The notes: generated by a model from the sequence alone, not told the origin. Positions 1-14,500 are shown, counted from the stretch's first letter. The stretch is 18,560 nucleotides of DNA from Auxenochlorella pyrenoidosa (GCA_001430745.1 KQ482063.1:972143-990702); one strand, 5' to 3'. A program made the numbers and translations.

Positions 1-203
1 GGTGTGTGTTGGGGGTGGGTGGGGGGGACCGAGCCGGCGTGGGCATGACAGCTGGGCGCCGTTGAGCCGTTAACGGTCGCAGTTGAGCACTCTGCCTTCA
101 CCCCAGGCCTCTGTGGCGGGCTGCCCAGGGTGGGACCTGCCGCAGGGAGCCAGCCCACGGCAGCGGCACAGCGGAGGCTGTGGTTCCCACAGGCAGCGCC
201 CAC
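1..203 (-). other. Downstream part of the deacetylase locus, exon structure unresolved
   Basis: Just past the last confident deacetylase exon, a GTGGGC donor at 203-198 (minus strand) fits the phase of the preceding codon. Reading straight through the donor instead adds about 28 residues unlike the family and then stops. Several CAG acceptors exist between 150 and 80, but none gives a convincing continuation. The next true exon may lie beyond position 1. Confidence 0.4.
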
Positions 204-1438
204 CTGAAGCCGTTGTCGTACAGCACCTCGCGCACGTTGGGCGAGTCGGAGAGGAAGGGGGTGCGGAAGCCGCGCAGCTCGGACTCGGGGATGCCGCAGC
301 CGGCCAGCGTGTCCCGGGCGCCCAGGATCTCCTTGGACACCTGCCGGCCAGTTGGGTGGGTGGTCGGTGGTCGGTGGGTGGGTGGGTGGGGGTGGGGGGG
401 GGGGGGCGTGTGGGTGGGCTGCTGCTCAATGCACACAGTGGAAAGCAGCCTGAAGGTCCCGCGTGCTGCAGCAGCGGCCTCTGGCAGCGCCTGCTGCAGG
501 CTCGGTACGGTCATACAGCGACAGGCGCACAGGCAAGCAGCATGGCAGGCTCCGGCTGGTCGCACCTGGCTGTAGCTCATGTCCCGCAGGTCGTAGTGGT
601 GCACTGTGTGTGTGGCCACCTCGTGGCCCTTCTTCCAGACCTTGACGGCGGTGTCGCAGGAAAAGTCGCATCCCTTCGTGCAGGCAAACCTGCGGGGGGA
701 GGGGCCCAGTGCCAGCGTTGGTTGGGCGGTGTCACCAGCCCTGCTGGGCATTATTGCTCGGTACCAAAGCAAGCAGAAGCAGGCTGCAACTGCGCCAGGC
801 CCACCAAACACCCCTTGCTGCACTGCCGCTGGCCACACGTGCGTGGCATATGCAAGCCCGTCGAGCGCACCAGGTGACGGGCAGCTTGCAGCCGTTTGGG
901 TTTCGGAAGCTGTCCGAGACATCAAAAACATACTTTGTGGCCTCGCTCACAATGTCGTCATCATGCCTGCAGGCATGAAACCAGGAGTGTGTCACTAGTT
1001 GGGGTGGTGTCTTGCCAGGCGGCATCCGCGGCAGCAGCGGTGGCGGCAGCACGGTGGCGGCTAGAAGGTAGCAGTGCCTCGAGGCCTGCGGTCTGCCCTT
1101 CGCTGAACTCTTTCCGTGTCGGCGGGATGACCGTCGCAAGGCAGAGCTACATAACTCAACTCAGCATCTCGGAGATTCGAGCATGAGCATTCGCAACAAC
1201 GCAACAAAAGACACGATGTTACGGCGCATCCACAAGCTAATCAGCAGGATCGCGGGAGCAATTTTCAGACTCCAGCCCTAACTCACGAGAAGAGGATGAA
1301 CTGGGGCGGCCGCGAAACGGGTGGGTCGCTCGAGGCCTTGCGGTAGTCGTGGGCGGGCCTTGCAGAAGCAGGCGTTAAACAAGAGGCCAGAAGAGCCGCC
1401 AGCAAGAGTTGAAAGGTGCCCCGCATCGCCGGCGCCAT
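204..1438 (-). CDS. Secreted polysaccharide (chitin) deacetylase, CE4/NodB family, 3' end outside window
   Basis: Exons, in coding order: 1287-1438, 871-966, 566-689, 204-340; donors are GTGAGT, GTGCGC, GTGCGA and probably GTGGGC. The joined frame gives about 170 residues. The ATG at 1438 (a second Met lies four codons on) opens a signal peptide of roughly 26 residues ending ASA, so the enzyme should be secreted. The NodB motifs follow: motif 1 FSHDDDI at 50-56, supplying the expected catalytic and metal-binding Asp; motif 2 HTVHH at 110-114, the metal-binding His pair; and motif 3 FRTPF at 149-153. Cys residues around CTKGCDFSC suggest disulfides. CE4 enzymes remove N-acetyl groups from chitin or related polymers with a divalent metal. 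Chlorella-type walls contain glucosamine polymers, so wall chitin or chitosan processing is the likely role (inference). After residue 170 the family usually continues with a YDS-type segment that I cannot find in 1-203, so the C-terminal part is unresolved. The gene is divergent from the tRNA synthetase gene. Confidence 0.9.
355..407 (-). repeat. G-rich tract (C-rich in the transcript) in deacetylase intron 3
   Basis: On the plus strand this is a run of GGTGGGT-like units ending in 13 consecutive G (394-406). In the transcript it reads as a C-rich pyrimidine tract just upstream of the acceptor at 341. The G-rich strand has several GGG runs and could form a G-quadruplex. Confidence 0.8.
961..978. 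repeat. 18-bp perfect palindrome over a deacetylase 3' splice site
   Basis: The sequence TCATGCCTGCAGGCATGA equals its own reverse complement. The CTGCAG at its centre supplies the intron 1 acceptor, and the minus-strand exon 2 begins inside its right arm at 966. Confidence 0.9.
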
Positions 1439-2449
1439 GTGTCTTGCAGTCGCCAAAGTGCTTTGGCGGCGAGCAGAAGGAGGCTGCTGTACCGGAGATG
1501 CGGGTAGAGAATTTTGGAATAGCAGTGCATGCCTGCTGTAGCATAGATGAAGGATCTGTGTCCCAGCGCGCACGCCGTGCTCGGCTGTCACATTGGGTGT
1601 CAGATCCATAGATCTGCACTTTGGTGAGGCCCTCCAAGCTTTGTAAAGACGCTAAAAAGTGACACAATACTGGTAGGAAGGCACCGCGGCAGCAACCGCT
1701 GCCGTTTGCCTTGCAGATCTACAATCCGGTTCCACTAGCCAGCTGCGCATGCAGGTCCGCCAGCTGTCGGCGCAGTGCCACAGGACAAAGCACGGCGCCA
1801 GTCATGTAGGGCCAGCACTGTAGGCGGCATGCAGCAGCGTGCGCAGAGAGAGCAGAAGCGGCTGCACGGCTTTACTTCTCTGTCCTGGATGCTTGATGGC
1901 TTTGTTGGCATGTACACCGCAGAACAGCAAGATGCTGCCTGCCTGGGTGGCCCCAGCTGCCAGGAACACCTCCGTGGCAAGTTGGATGGACAGATTTCTG
2001 CCATTACTGTCGCTGTCGAGATGTGCACAGGCATAGTCCCTTGCTGCCTCTGCTCCACTTGTCCTGTGTGTAGCGATGCAATTCAACCAGCCACGTACGC
2101 CGTCTTGTTTGCGGACATTTTAATAGCCTTGTAAAATACAGACTTGACTGTGTACGTCTGAGTATGGCCGTGCCCGTGAACTCTTGTCACTAGCACCTTG
2201 CGCTCACATGGTCGAGCACCAGGCGTGGCGCCGCCGCTGCGCCCGCATCAGGCTTAGCACCTCCAGACCAAGGGCTCTTGCGGGGCTGTGCTGGCGTGCA
2301 ACTATTCTCTTTGTGACTTAAGGCACAATTGGGCCGCTTGCTGAGCCCTCCCGTCCGGCAGGCGCGCCAACCCCGTTTTGTTCTCCGTCTTCAGCGGTGC
2401 ATTATTGCTCAGCGTAGACCATCGCATAGATCGGTGCTTCTGGAGCAGT
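1439..2449. other. Divergent intergenic region, likely both promoters
   Basis: About 1 kb separates the two divergent ATGs. It must hold the 5' leaders and promoters of the deacetylase (minus) and the tRNA synthetase (plus). I see no clear TATA box. TGTAA occurs on the plus strand at 1642-1646 and 2130-2134. Open frames here give no recognisable protein; the best is a 101-codon plus frame, 1829-2134, whose stop overlaps the second TGTAA. Confidence 0.6.
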
Positions 2450-6337
<3,888 letters not shown>

Positions 6338-7240
6338 GGACACGGATGTGGCGGCCGGGCCCAGGCCAGGGTCCCTGCTGCTTGAAGCGTGCACACCGGA
6401 ATGATTGAACGATTCGACGCTGTAAAACGGCACTGGAGCCTGACAGGGAAGCCTATGGGCGGCAGCCAGAGACAGCGGCTGTGGGGGCAATGGGGCGGAC
6501 AATCTTGCCTGCGGAGGCGCCTGTTGGTCTTTCTGCCCGCATCCCCAGGGTGTCTTGGTGTCACTGTCTATCACAATGGTTCATGGTGCGTGTCTGCCGC
6601 GATCAGCATGCGAAAGGCTGTGCAGCCGTGTGATGGATTCTCGACCATGTTTGAGCGCACAGACAACAGGCCTCAAAGCCCAGTCTGCACAGCCTTCGTC
6701 GATCGCTGCTGCACTTGGCTACATGCTTGGCAAGATCAGCATGCTGCATGCTGCAGAAGATGCAGAGGCCAGGAAATGCAGTATTTCCAGACGAGGTGGT
6801 ACGGCCCACAAGGGCACCGGGAAACCAAGGGGGCACAGGCCATTCAGATAACATGAAATCAGGTGTGGATGGGAAAGCCGGAATGAAAGGATGAGGCGGC
6901 CAGAGCCAGGCGGAGGTTAACATACATTCTGTGGGCGTATGATACAAACAAGCCAAAGGCAGGGTGTTGACCATGGCCATGCCGCCGCCAGTCCGGATAA
7001 AGAGGGAGGCAGGCTGGGCCCTGGGTGACAAAAGATAAAATGCAGGGCCGACAGGGATGCGGTGCTGGGAAAGTCCACGAAAACCTGTCTCCGTTTTCGG
7101 TAGACAGGTGCACAAGGTGCGCTACGGTCGCCCCAAAGCAAGGACGAGACGGCGCCGTTGCGGGGGCTGCCCGCTGCCCAGGGGCCACCCCAGGGAGCGG
7201 GCGGTGCAGCAGGCGGGCGCCAGCTGGCTGCAGGCGCGGC
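6338..7240. other. Convergent 3' intergenic region, no supported gene
   Basis: About 900 bp between the stop codons of the synthetase (plus) and the FemAB-like gene (minus). It should contain both 3' untranslated regions. Open frames on both strands lack recognisable motifs. I found no TGTAA on the minus strand to mark the end of the FemAB-like transcript. Confidence 0.6.
6421..6425 (+). terminator. Polyadenylation signal TGTAA for the tyrosyl-tRNA synthetase
   Basis: TGTAA starts 84 nt after the TGA stop and is followed by AAAC. TGTAA is the usual chlorophyte polyadenylation signal and normally lies near the transcript end, so this is probably the synthetase 3' end. Confidence 0.6.
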
Positions 7241-10200
7241 TCAGGCCTGTTTGTAGGGTGACGCCTCCTGCCGCAGCATGGACAGCGCAAAGTCGATCTC
7301 CGCCCGCTCCTGCTGTAGGTACCTGTGGTGTTGTGGTGGGGGGCAGGGAAGTGCAGAGCAGGCAGAGCTGTCGGGAGGGGGCGATGTGCAAGTGGTACGG
7401 CATTCGCCTCCCTTTCAGCTTCACCAACCCTGCTGCCGGCATCTGCAAGCGCTGGCCTCTGGCTGGCTGCTACTCGAGGCCACGCAAGCACGTTGCTCCC
7501 TGTGGAGGCTCGTGTGACCCGCTGCAGCTGCCTGGGTCCCGCCGGCCCCTCCACCCAAGCACCTGTCTACCACGCCGCTGAAGGCTCGGTTGGGCAGGTA
7601 GTGCAGGCTGTAGGTGAGGCTGGGCAGGTAGCCCTGCACACTCACACATGGCAGCAGGAGGGAAGCGAACAGCAGGTTGACAACCATGCAGCAGCTGTGT
7701 GTCCTGCAGGCAATATGCGCCATGCAACAGCCATCGGGTCTGGGCGCCCAACAAGCAGGGCAGGCAGGCTGCTGCGCTTGCTGCAAGCCAGGCCCGGCGC
7801 GGCCGGCCCACCCGCTGCATCTTGTGCTCGCCCTGCGCGCCCGCCTCCACGCGCTGCAGGCCGCGCTCGATGGCAAACTCCAGAGCCTGGTAGTAGCACA
7901 GCTGCATGTGTGCGTGTGTGCCGGGGTGGGGGATTACTGGGTGGGCGGGCGGGCTGACGGTGGGGGCATGGACACAGGTAGGGGGGAGTGCCGGGTGGGC
8001 GGCTGCACGGCACGCAGGCAGGTGCGAATGACAGCCGTGGCGCACGGTGGCAGCCGCTGCTGCCTTGGAGCCTTCCAGGTTCGCCCCCTGGGCCTGCCGC
8101 CTGCCCCTCTCACCACTCTCACCCACCTCGAGCACAGCCCACCTCACCCCCCTGGCCATTTCTCCCCCTCGCGGCCCACAAGACCGCCCTGCAGCTCAGC
8201 CAGGCAGCGCTCCCCCAAACCCACCCGCCCCGCCCGCCCCACCTCAAAATGCAGGTTGGGCACGCGGTCGCCGTAGAGGCACCCCCAGTTGCGCCCAAAC
8301 AGCGCATGCGAGCCAATCAGGTTGAGCGCGCCCGCCACGGGCCGGCCGTGCCCGGGCGCCCCGTCGGCTGTCTCTGCCAGCACCAGCAGCACTCGGTCTG
8401 CCATGAGCTCTCCCAGCTCTGAGAAGAAGGACCGGGTGAGGTAGGCGCTGCCCCACTTGCGGTCTGCAGTAGGGGCTGGCGGCAGCAGAGGCTCAGACAG
8501 GGGGGCTGGGCTGCCGGGGCGAGCGGGCGGATGCACAAGCTCTGCGCAGGCGGACGGACGAGGCGGGCCCGCAGACCGGCAGCCCGCCTGCCAGAACAAG
8601 CCCCCCGACGGCTTTACCAGGCAGTTCCTGTACCACGCAGGCTGGGCCTCTCCCCCGCGGCCCGCCCTCTCCCTGGCACCACGCCCCGCGCCCCAGCCCC
8701 TGCCCACCCGTGGTGTTGCGGTAGAACTTGTAAAAGGCGTCCCAGTGCCGCGGCTGAATGTCGGCGCCCGTCAGGCGCAGGAAGCGCAGCCCCTCCTGCG
8801 CCGCCTTCTTGCGCTCCTGCGGGGGGGGGGGGGGACAGCACGCGTGTGTGCATTGTCAGTGCTGGGGAGAGCAAGGCGAGGGCAGGGACGCAGGCAGAAA
8901 CCCCGGTTTGAGCACCCTTTTCCCTGGCTGCTGCTCCGCGTGGCAACGTAGCAGTGCGTGCGGCTGCTCCTGCGGGCCGGCCCGCGCATGCAAGCATGCT
9001 GCACACGCGGCGGTCGGGCCCCCCGACGCGCCTGCCGTATGCTCTTGCGCTTGGACTGCCGCAGCGCCATGAGGAAGCTGCCGTCGCCGTCATCGAAGCT
9101 CGAGTACATGGCAGCAGGCGCTGCCGCCGCCGCCTCGGCGCCCTCGCCGTCGTCGCTGCTGCTGGAGCTGCCCAGCAGGCTGCGGGACACGTCCTGGTTG
9201 TACCAATGGTACTGCAGGCACGGCGGCAGAGGGGCGCGCCGGTTCATGGCTCGCAGGCCGCGGAACGGCGGCAGCACGCCAGGGCACCCATGCACAGCAT
9301 GCCTGCGTTGGCACAAGCACGCGCGCATTGCAGCCCAGTCGCGCCGCGCTGTGGGGGCGCAAGACGCCGCCATCGCCCCGCCGCGTGGCAGCAAGACGCG
9401 CGCTTGGAAGCCGCGCTGAAAACCACACCCTGAAACCAAGCGTCGTCGTCCAAACGGCCCCACCTGGATGCCCGTGCGCTGCAAGTAGCCATGCTCTGTC
9501 CCCAGCGACTCAAACTCCTCCCCAGTGGTGAAGTTGACGTGCAGGCTGGACACGCCAAACTGGTCCGCCACCTGCCCAGGAGGCAGCAGAAGCAGCAGCA
9601 GCAGCAGCAGCAGCGGCGCCGGTGAGACAAGTGCAGCGCCGGCCGATGCAGCGCTGAGCACAAAGAGTGCTGAACTTGGTGCAAAAACGGAACGCGACGC
9701 AGGCTGGCAAAAGCCAAGCGGTCTTGGTGATTGCGCAGAGTTGAGGATCAAGGGGGGGCCAGCTCCTGTGCAAGCGAGCCCTTGCCAGCTCCTGTGATGT
9801 GCCACACAAGTGGGCTGCCTGGGGCTGGCAGGGCGCACAGCGGCGGCTCAAAACCTGCGAACGCAACACGGCCTGTGCACACTGCTGCCCGCCCGCCCAC
9901 CTGCTTCAGTGTGTCTGCAAGTGCGCGCCGCACCGCGCCGGCGTGCGCCCCCGGCTTGACCAGGAGGCGGGGGCCGGGGACGGGGGTGAAGGGCACCCCC
10001 ACCAGGAGTTTGGGGTAGTAGGGCTTGCCAAGCATGCGGTGGTAGGCATCCGCCCAGCTGCAGGGCAGCCGGGTGGGAGGGCTCGTGCAGCTGCTGGGCA
10101 CCAGGGCGGGACGCTCAGGCTGCTGCTGGACAAGACGCGGCCGCCCGGCCATGGCAGGCGCTCCTCGCCGCAGTTACGCGCGAGGGGAGGTGCAGACGCC

Positions 10201-11004
10201 CGGGTGGGGCCCATCAGCGGCAAGCGGGAACGCAGGCCGGCAGTGCACGAGCAGGCGCCGCCCTGCTGCTGTGCCCAGCTCTCGTCCGCGCCCATCCAAT
10301 GCCCTCGCATCTGTCCCCTTAACTCCCCACCCTACCACCCACCCCCACACACCTCTGATCAAAGACGTATTCGCCATAACTGTGCCCCTTGAGGTACATC
10401 GGGCAGCAGCCCAGCAGCTCCCCGGTGCCGCCGTGCCGCACCAGCATGTGCTGCGGCAGCCAGCCCTCGTCGCGCACAGCGCTGCCGCTGCTCTCCAGGG
10501 CAGCCAGGAAGCTGTGCAGCACAAAGGGGTTGAGCTCCGGGCCGCTGGCGGCGCACGCATCCCACTCCGCCTCCCCGACGTGCTTCATGCCGCTGGCCAG
10601 GCTGACCGTGAGCTCCAGCGGCTCTGGCCGCTCGGCAGCGGGAGCGGCGGCAGCAGCAGCAGCGGCGGAGGTGGCGGCGGGAGCGGCATGTTGCGCCTCC
10701 TGGGCAGCAGCGTCGGTCACAGCTGTCTCTGCACCGCCGCTGCCACGAGTGAGCGCAATCGGCCGCCGTGTGCGAAGCCGAGGGCGGGCAGCAGCCCAGC
10801 CAACGGCCTGCACGGGTTTGGACAGGGGAGGTTTGGACAGGGGAGCGAAACAGCGCCTGAGGTGGCACAGGGCGGAGCGGCGGCGGCGGCGGTGCTGGCG
10901 GCCAGCCAAGCACACTTGCTGATAGCTTTAGCCCCCCATTTGCACTCTTCCTTTCTTATGCGCACCTTCGGCGCCGCCCAGCTGGTGGCTACCGCTGCTG
11001 GCAT
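7241..11004 (-). CDS. FemAB/GNAT-like protein (COG3146, PF04339, former DUF482), complete
   Basis: Exons in coding order: 10966-11004, 10353-10807, 9901-10057, 9464-9571, 9032-9211, 8708-8816, 8243-8463, 7812-7901, 7563-7633, 7241-7322. The sum is 1512 nt, 503 aa. Family hallmarks are GHSYGEYVFD (154-163), YYPKLL, VPFTPVPGPRLL, LHVNFTT, RKSIRQERKKA, FYRNTTGDRKWG, RNWGCLYGD and LCYYQALEFAIERG. This family is widespread in bacteria, where it resembles FemAB aminoacyl-transfer proteins with an acetyltransferase fold; its substrate is unknown. Residues 1 to about 80 are rich in Arg, Ala, Thr and Ser and end in a poly-Ala stretch, fitting an organelle transit peptide (inference). A Ser/Ala-rich insertion falls at about 268-287. 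The start is the weak point: the frame of exon 2 has an upstream stop with no ATG before the domain, so I join an ATG exon at 11004 through AAG/GTGCGC to the acceptor at 10808. Another phase-compatible donor (GTAGCC) would give a 12-nt first exon. Intron 5 is GC-AG. Confidence 0.92.
8817..9031 (-). other. GC-AG intron 5 of the FemAB-like gene
   Basis: Exon 5 ends ATACGGCAG and the intron begins GCGCGT; the acceptor is CCCGCAG. The join reads KSIRQ then ERKKAAQ, as expected for the family. The nearest GT (GTCGGG) is out of phase with the acceptor. The GCGCGT donor is weaker than the usual GCAAGT. Confidence 0.82.
8821..8834 (-). repeat. 14-base G run (C run in the transcript) beside a 3' splice site
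   Basis: Fourteen consecutive G on the plus strand end four bases from the exon 6 boundary of the FemAB-like gene, forming its polypyrimidine tract. Confidence 0.9.
9591..9614. repeat. (AGC)8 trinucleotide repeat in FemAB-like intron 3
   Basis: Eight perfect AGC units on the plus strand (GCT in the transcript) lie about 20 nt upstream of the acceptor at 9572. Confidence 0.9.
10816..10845. repeat. Perfect 15-bp tandem duplication in FemAB-like intron 1
   Basis: GTTTGGACAGGGGAG occurs twice head to tail at 10816-10830 and 10831-10845, just upstream (in transcript sense) of the proposed acceptor of intron 1. Confidence 0.85.
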
Positions 11005-11539
11005 ACGCCCTACCACTCTCTCAAGCGGGGATCGTTAAGACACGAGGAACGTCTTTGCGGTGCTGCCGGATTTGATCGTGGGCGATTGCGCAGCTAGTCG
11101 CCACAAACCCTTCCGCTGCTGCGCTGGCAGAGCAGGTCGCCAGCCAAGCCCCAGCTGCCATTGGCCAGCCTTCCTCTGTAGTGCCTTCTGGCACTCTGTA
11201 TCAACCCTCATTGTTTCTTTACATATTTGTAACCGAACAAAGCTGTTTGTGGGCATGCGAAAAGGCGAGCCTGAAAGCGGTTCGAGTAGACCCGCGAGCT
11301 GAAGGCCTGGTGTCAATCTCCACGCTAGTTTCACAACCTCTTCCATGAATTAACAACATACAATGCATGACATGTAAAAGTACAGAGAATAAATCAATAC
11401 AGGAATGGAGCAAATGGCAGCACCATCCAATACTAGAAGTTGAGCAGTATCGAGTGCTTCAGTGGTTTGCATTGCCTCGCTGGCAGCAGCTGTGCATACA
11501 TTCATGGCTCTCCGCGTGGAGACTTCTGCCTATTGCAAT
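11005..11539. other. Intergenic region between the channel and FemAB-like genes
   Basis: The two minus-strand genes are tandem here. The stretch should hold the channel's 3' untranslated region and the FemAB-like promoter. 11200-11420 is clearly more A/T-rich than its surroundings, as expected of a 3' end. No coding frame is recognisable. Confidence 0.6.
11219..11223 (-). terminator. Candidate polyadenylation signal TGTAA for the channel gene
   Basis: TTACA on the plus strand reads TGTAA on the minus strand, about 320 nt past the channel stop codon and about 215 nt upstream of the FemAB-like ATG. It lies in the local A/T-rich patch. A plus-strand TGTAA at 11228 is probably coincidental. Confidence 0.45.
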
Positions 11540-14500
11540 CTACGGGGCGATGGGTCCAAGAGATCCTGGGCCCAGCCCAAGGCTGGCGGGGCCCAGCCCA
11601 GCGGGGCCCAGGGCGCCGCCCTGCAGGCCCTGCTGCAGCAGCACCGGCTGCAGCGTGTTGGCAACCTCAATCTGCAAGCAGGGGAGGGCGAAGCAGTCGG
11701 GAGGGTGAGGTGACAATCGTTTGTATGCCATGTTTGGGTGTGGGGGTGGTAAGGGGGTGCCATGGCAGAGGCAGTGTGGCAGGATGCCGTGGCCCCCAGA
11801 TGCAGCCTGCTCGGCACAAGCGTCTCCCAGCAGCCACCATGCCACCCGGGCTGCCCGGCGGCTTCTACACGCATGCCCGACCCCCACCCCGCTCACCCCC
11901 TTGCTCTGCAGGAACTGCAGCATGAAATGGAAGAGGGCTCCCCGGGCCACGATGCAGCGCGGGTTGAGGATGTTGTAGGCAAACTCGACCTGCGGGGAGG
12001 GGCGGGCATGTGGGGTGCGCAGCTGAGTACGAAGCGACGGCAATGCAACCGGGGGTTGCACGGCTGCTGTGCACGCACGTGCTGTCTTTGCTGCGTGGAG
12101 GCAGGCCGGAGGACACGGGGCGTGAGCAGTGCGTGCGGCCGCACAGGGCGTGCAGCGCATGTTGGTACGGGCCAGGCGTGCTCACGCTAATTTTGATTGC
12201 CAGCTTGTTGGGCCGTGTCTGGTCGCGCGCCAGGTCGAACCAGGTGGTGACCTGCAGGGCAGGCCGGGGGAGGTGTGTATGGCTGGGTGGTTTGGTGGGT
12301 GGGGGGCCGCCTCGTTATGATGTCATGACAATCAACTGGCCACGCAGAGGGCGCACCCCGCTTGACTGGCGCAGCTGGCAGGCCGGGGCTGTAGGGGCGC
12401 TGCCGGATTGCACATCACACTCAGCCGAGCCAAGCACGGGTGGCGAGCTTTCAAACACACTGACCTTGTTGGTGAAATCGTTTGGTCGCTCTGTTGCATA
12501 TTTCACCACAGCATGCCTCAGGTCCTCCGCCGCGCTGCAGGCCAGGTGCACAGCCGACAAGGTGAAGCACAGTACAAGAGGCGCACAGACTTGGAACCAT
12601 TGCAGGCGGGCAGGCAACGGCGCAGTCTGGCAAGCTGACAGGCGGCCAGTAGGCCATGAACAACAGGCGGGGCGGCTTACGTTGCGGGCGTTTCTGCATC
12701 TACCACAAAGGTTGTGATCTCGGCCTGCACAGCACAGCACAGCACAGCGGGAGGGCAGCTGGTTGCTGGGCCGCCAGGCATGGCACTACCGACAGGGCTC
12801 CAACTCCAGGCGCAGACAGCATGACGAGTTTGGGCCCAGCATGCGATGGCAGGTGGTGAGAGGGAAGCATGGCAGGTAGGCCGGCCACGGCGCGGCCAGC
12901 ATGCGGCCGCATCACGGCAGGCAGCGAGCTGCATCACGCGCGCGGCGGCAGGCAGGCGCGCGCGCGCATGATCCAGGGGCGCACCAGCGGCGGGGACATG
13001 GTCACGTTCTGGATGGGCATGTTGACCAGCAGGCTGTTTGGGTACCTGCAGTGGGAGTGCGGCAGCCAGTACCAGTTGGCACGGGCAGCTGCAAGGGGTG
13101 GCGCGTGCCGCGGCGAACGCAGGTCCGCCGGCCCCCGCCCATGCCCAGCATGCGCGGCAGCGCGGGGGCGGCGGGGGCGCGGGCCCCGCGCGCGCACCAT
13201 ATCTTGGCGCTGTCTGCGGTGCGCAGCAGCACGGTGGCGGGCAGGGTGATCTCCTCCACTCGGTGCCAGGCGTCGTTGAAGACGATGATGTCGCCCACAT
13301 CATAGGGGTGCGTCTGCAGGGCAGGCAGGCAGGCAGGCAAACAGGCGGGCGGCCAGGGCCCAGATGAGTAGCCCAGGGAGGATACTTTTGCAACCGAGCG
13401 CGTGCCACGGGGCCGTTGGCGGCTGCGACAGGCAGGCTCAGCCGGGGCTGGGGAGGGGCCTAGGCAGGCTGGGGCACCCACCACGAACAGGAAGACCGAG
13501 GCGTCCACAGTCTGCTTGACGGTGGAGCCCACTGCAAACGAGATGGCTCCCAGCAGCGGCACCATGGACACAAACACCTGCGGGGGTGGGGCGCCGCAGA
13601 AGCCGGCTTGGTGCGACCAGCTTCCCCTTTGTTGCTTGTCAACATATACCCGTGCGCAGCATCTAGGCGGGCAGGCTGCCGGGAGGAGGCTCAGCCCCAG
13701 GTGGGCGGGCCAGTGGGGAAAGCCGGCGCGCTGGGGTGCACAGGCAGCAAGCCGAGCAATGCAGCACGCCCCACATGTCCACTGCGCCGCCCCGGCGCAC
13801 CTGCCAGGCATTGATGCCCAGGATGAGCAGGTAGATGAAGAAGAACACGGTGTGGATGCCGATGCCTGCAGCCAGGCGGCCCACAGGGGGCGGCAAGCAG
13901 TGAGAGCAGCAGCCGGCGACGTCAAGAGCGCAAGGCTGCAGCACTGAAGCCCCCCACCCACACACCCTCACACCCACGCCCGGTCGCCCAACAGGCACGC
14001 CCTCGGCGCACCAATCATGAAGCCCAGCTTCTTTACAATCATCTTGGTGTCTCGGAGGCTGTTGGCCAGGTACTCGCGCTCCCTGCGCCAGGCCGGGGGC
14101 AGCAGCAGTAGTTGATGATGGCGCCACAGAGCGACAGCGCCACACCCGGATGGCAGCACACACAGCAGCCGCAGCGCTGCGCCATGTGGCGTCCAGCAAG
14201 GACGCGCACCCCCGGGGTCGAAACACCCGGCCCCGCGCCCTAGCCATGTTCCCAAACGCACAGAGCGGCACAGGCATGCGCAGGCATCAGGCGGCCCTCA
14301 CTTGAAGACCCCCATGACAGCGGCCGCGCACTCCGGCAGCGACACCCGGCCGTTTGCGTTCATGTCCAGCATCTGCGGCGCACAGAGGGAGGGGGAGGAG
14401 GCTGGCAACTTGAAGCCCCCGGCATGCACACTTTGTTGGATCTGGTCTGCAGCAGGGAGAGGATCCCAGCTGGGCAAAAAGCAGGTTGACGGATCCGAAC

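Noticed and set aside
6389..6856. 155-codon plus frame downstream of the synthetase
   Set aside because: It begins inside the likely 3' untranslated region, spans the TGTAA signal and shows no domain or codon pattern of a gene.
10315..10915. Reading the FemAB-like protein from the 5' end of the long open frame (at 10915)
   Set aside because: The codon there is GTG, not ATG, and a TAA lies four codons upstream, so nuclear translation would not start there.
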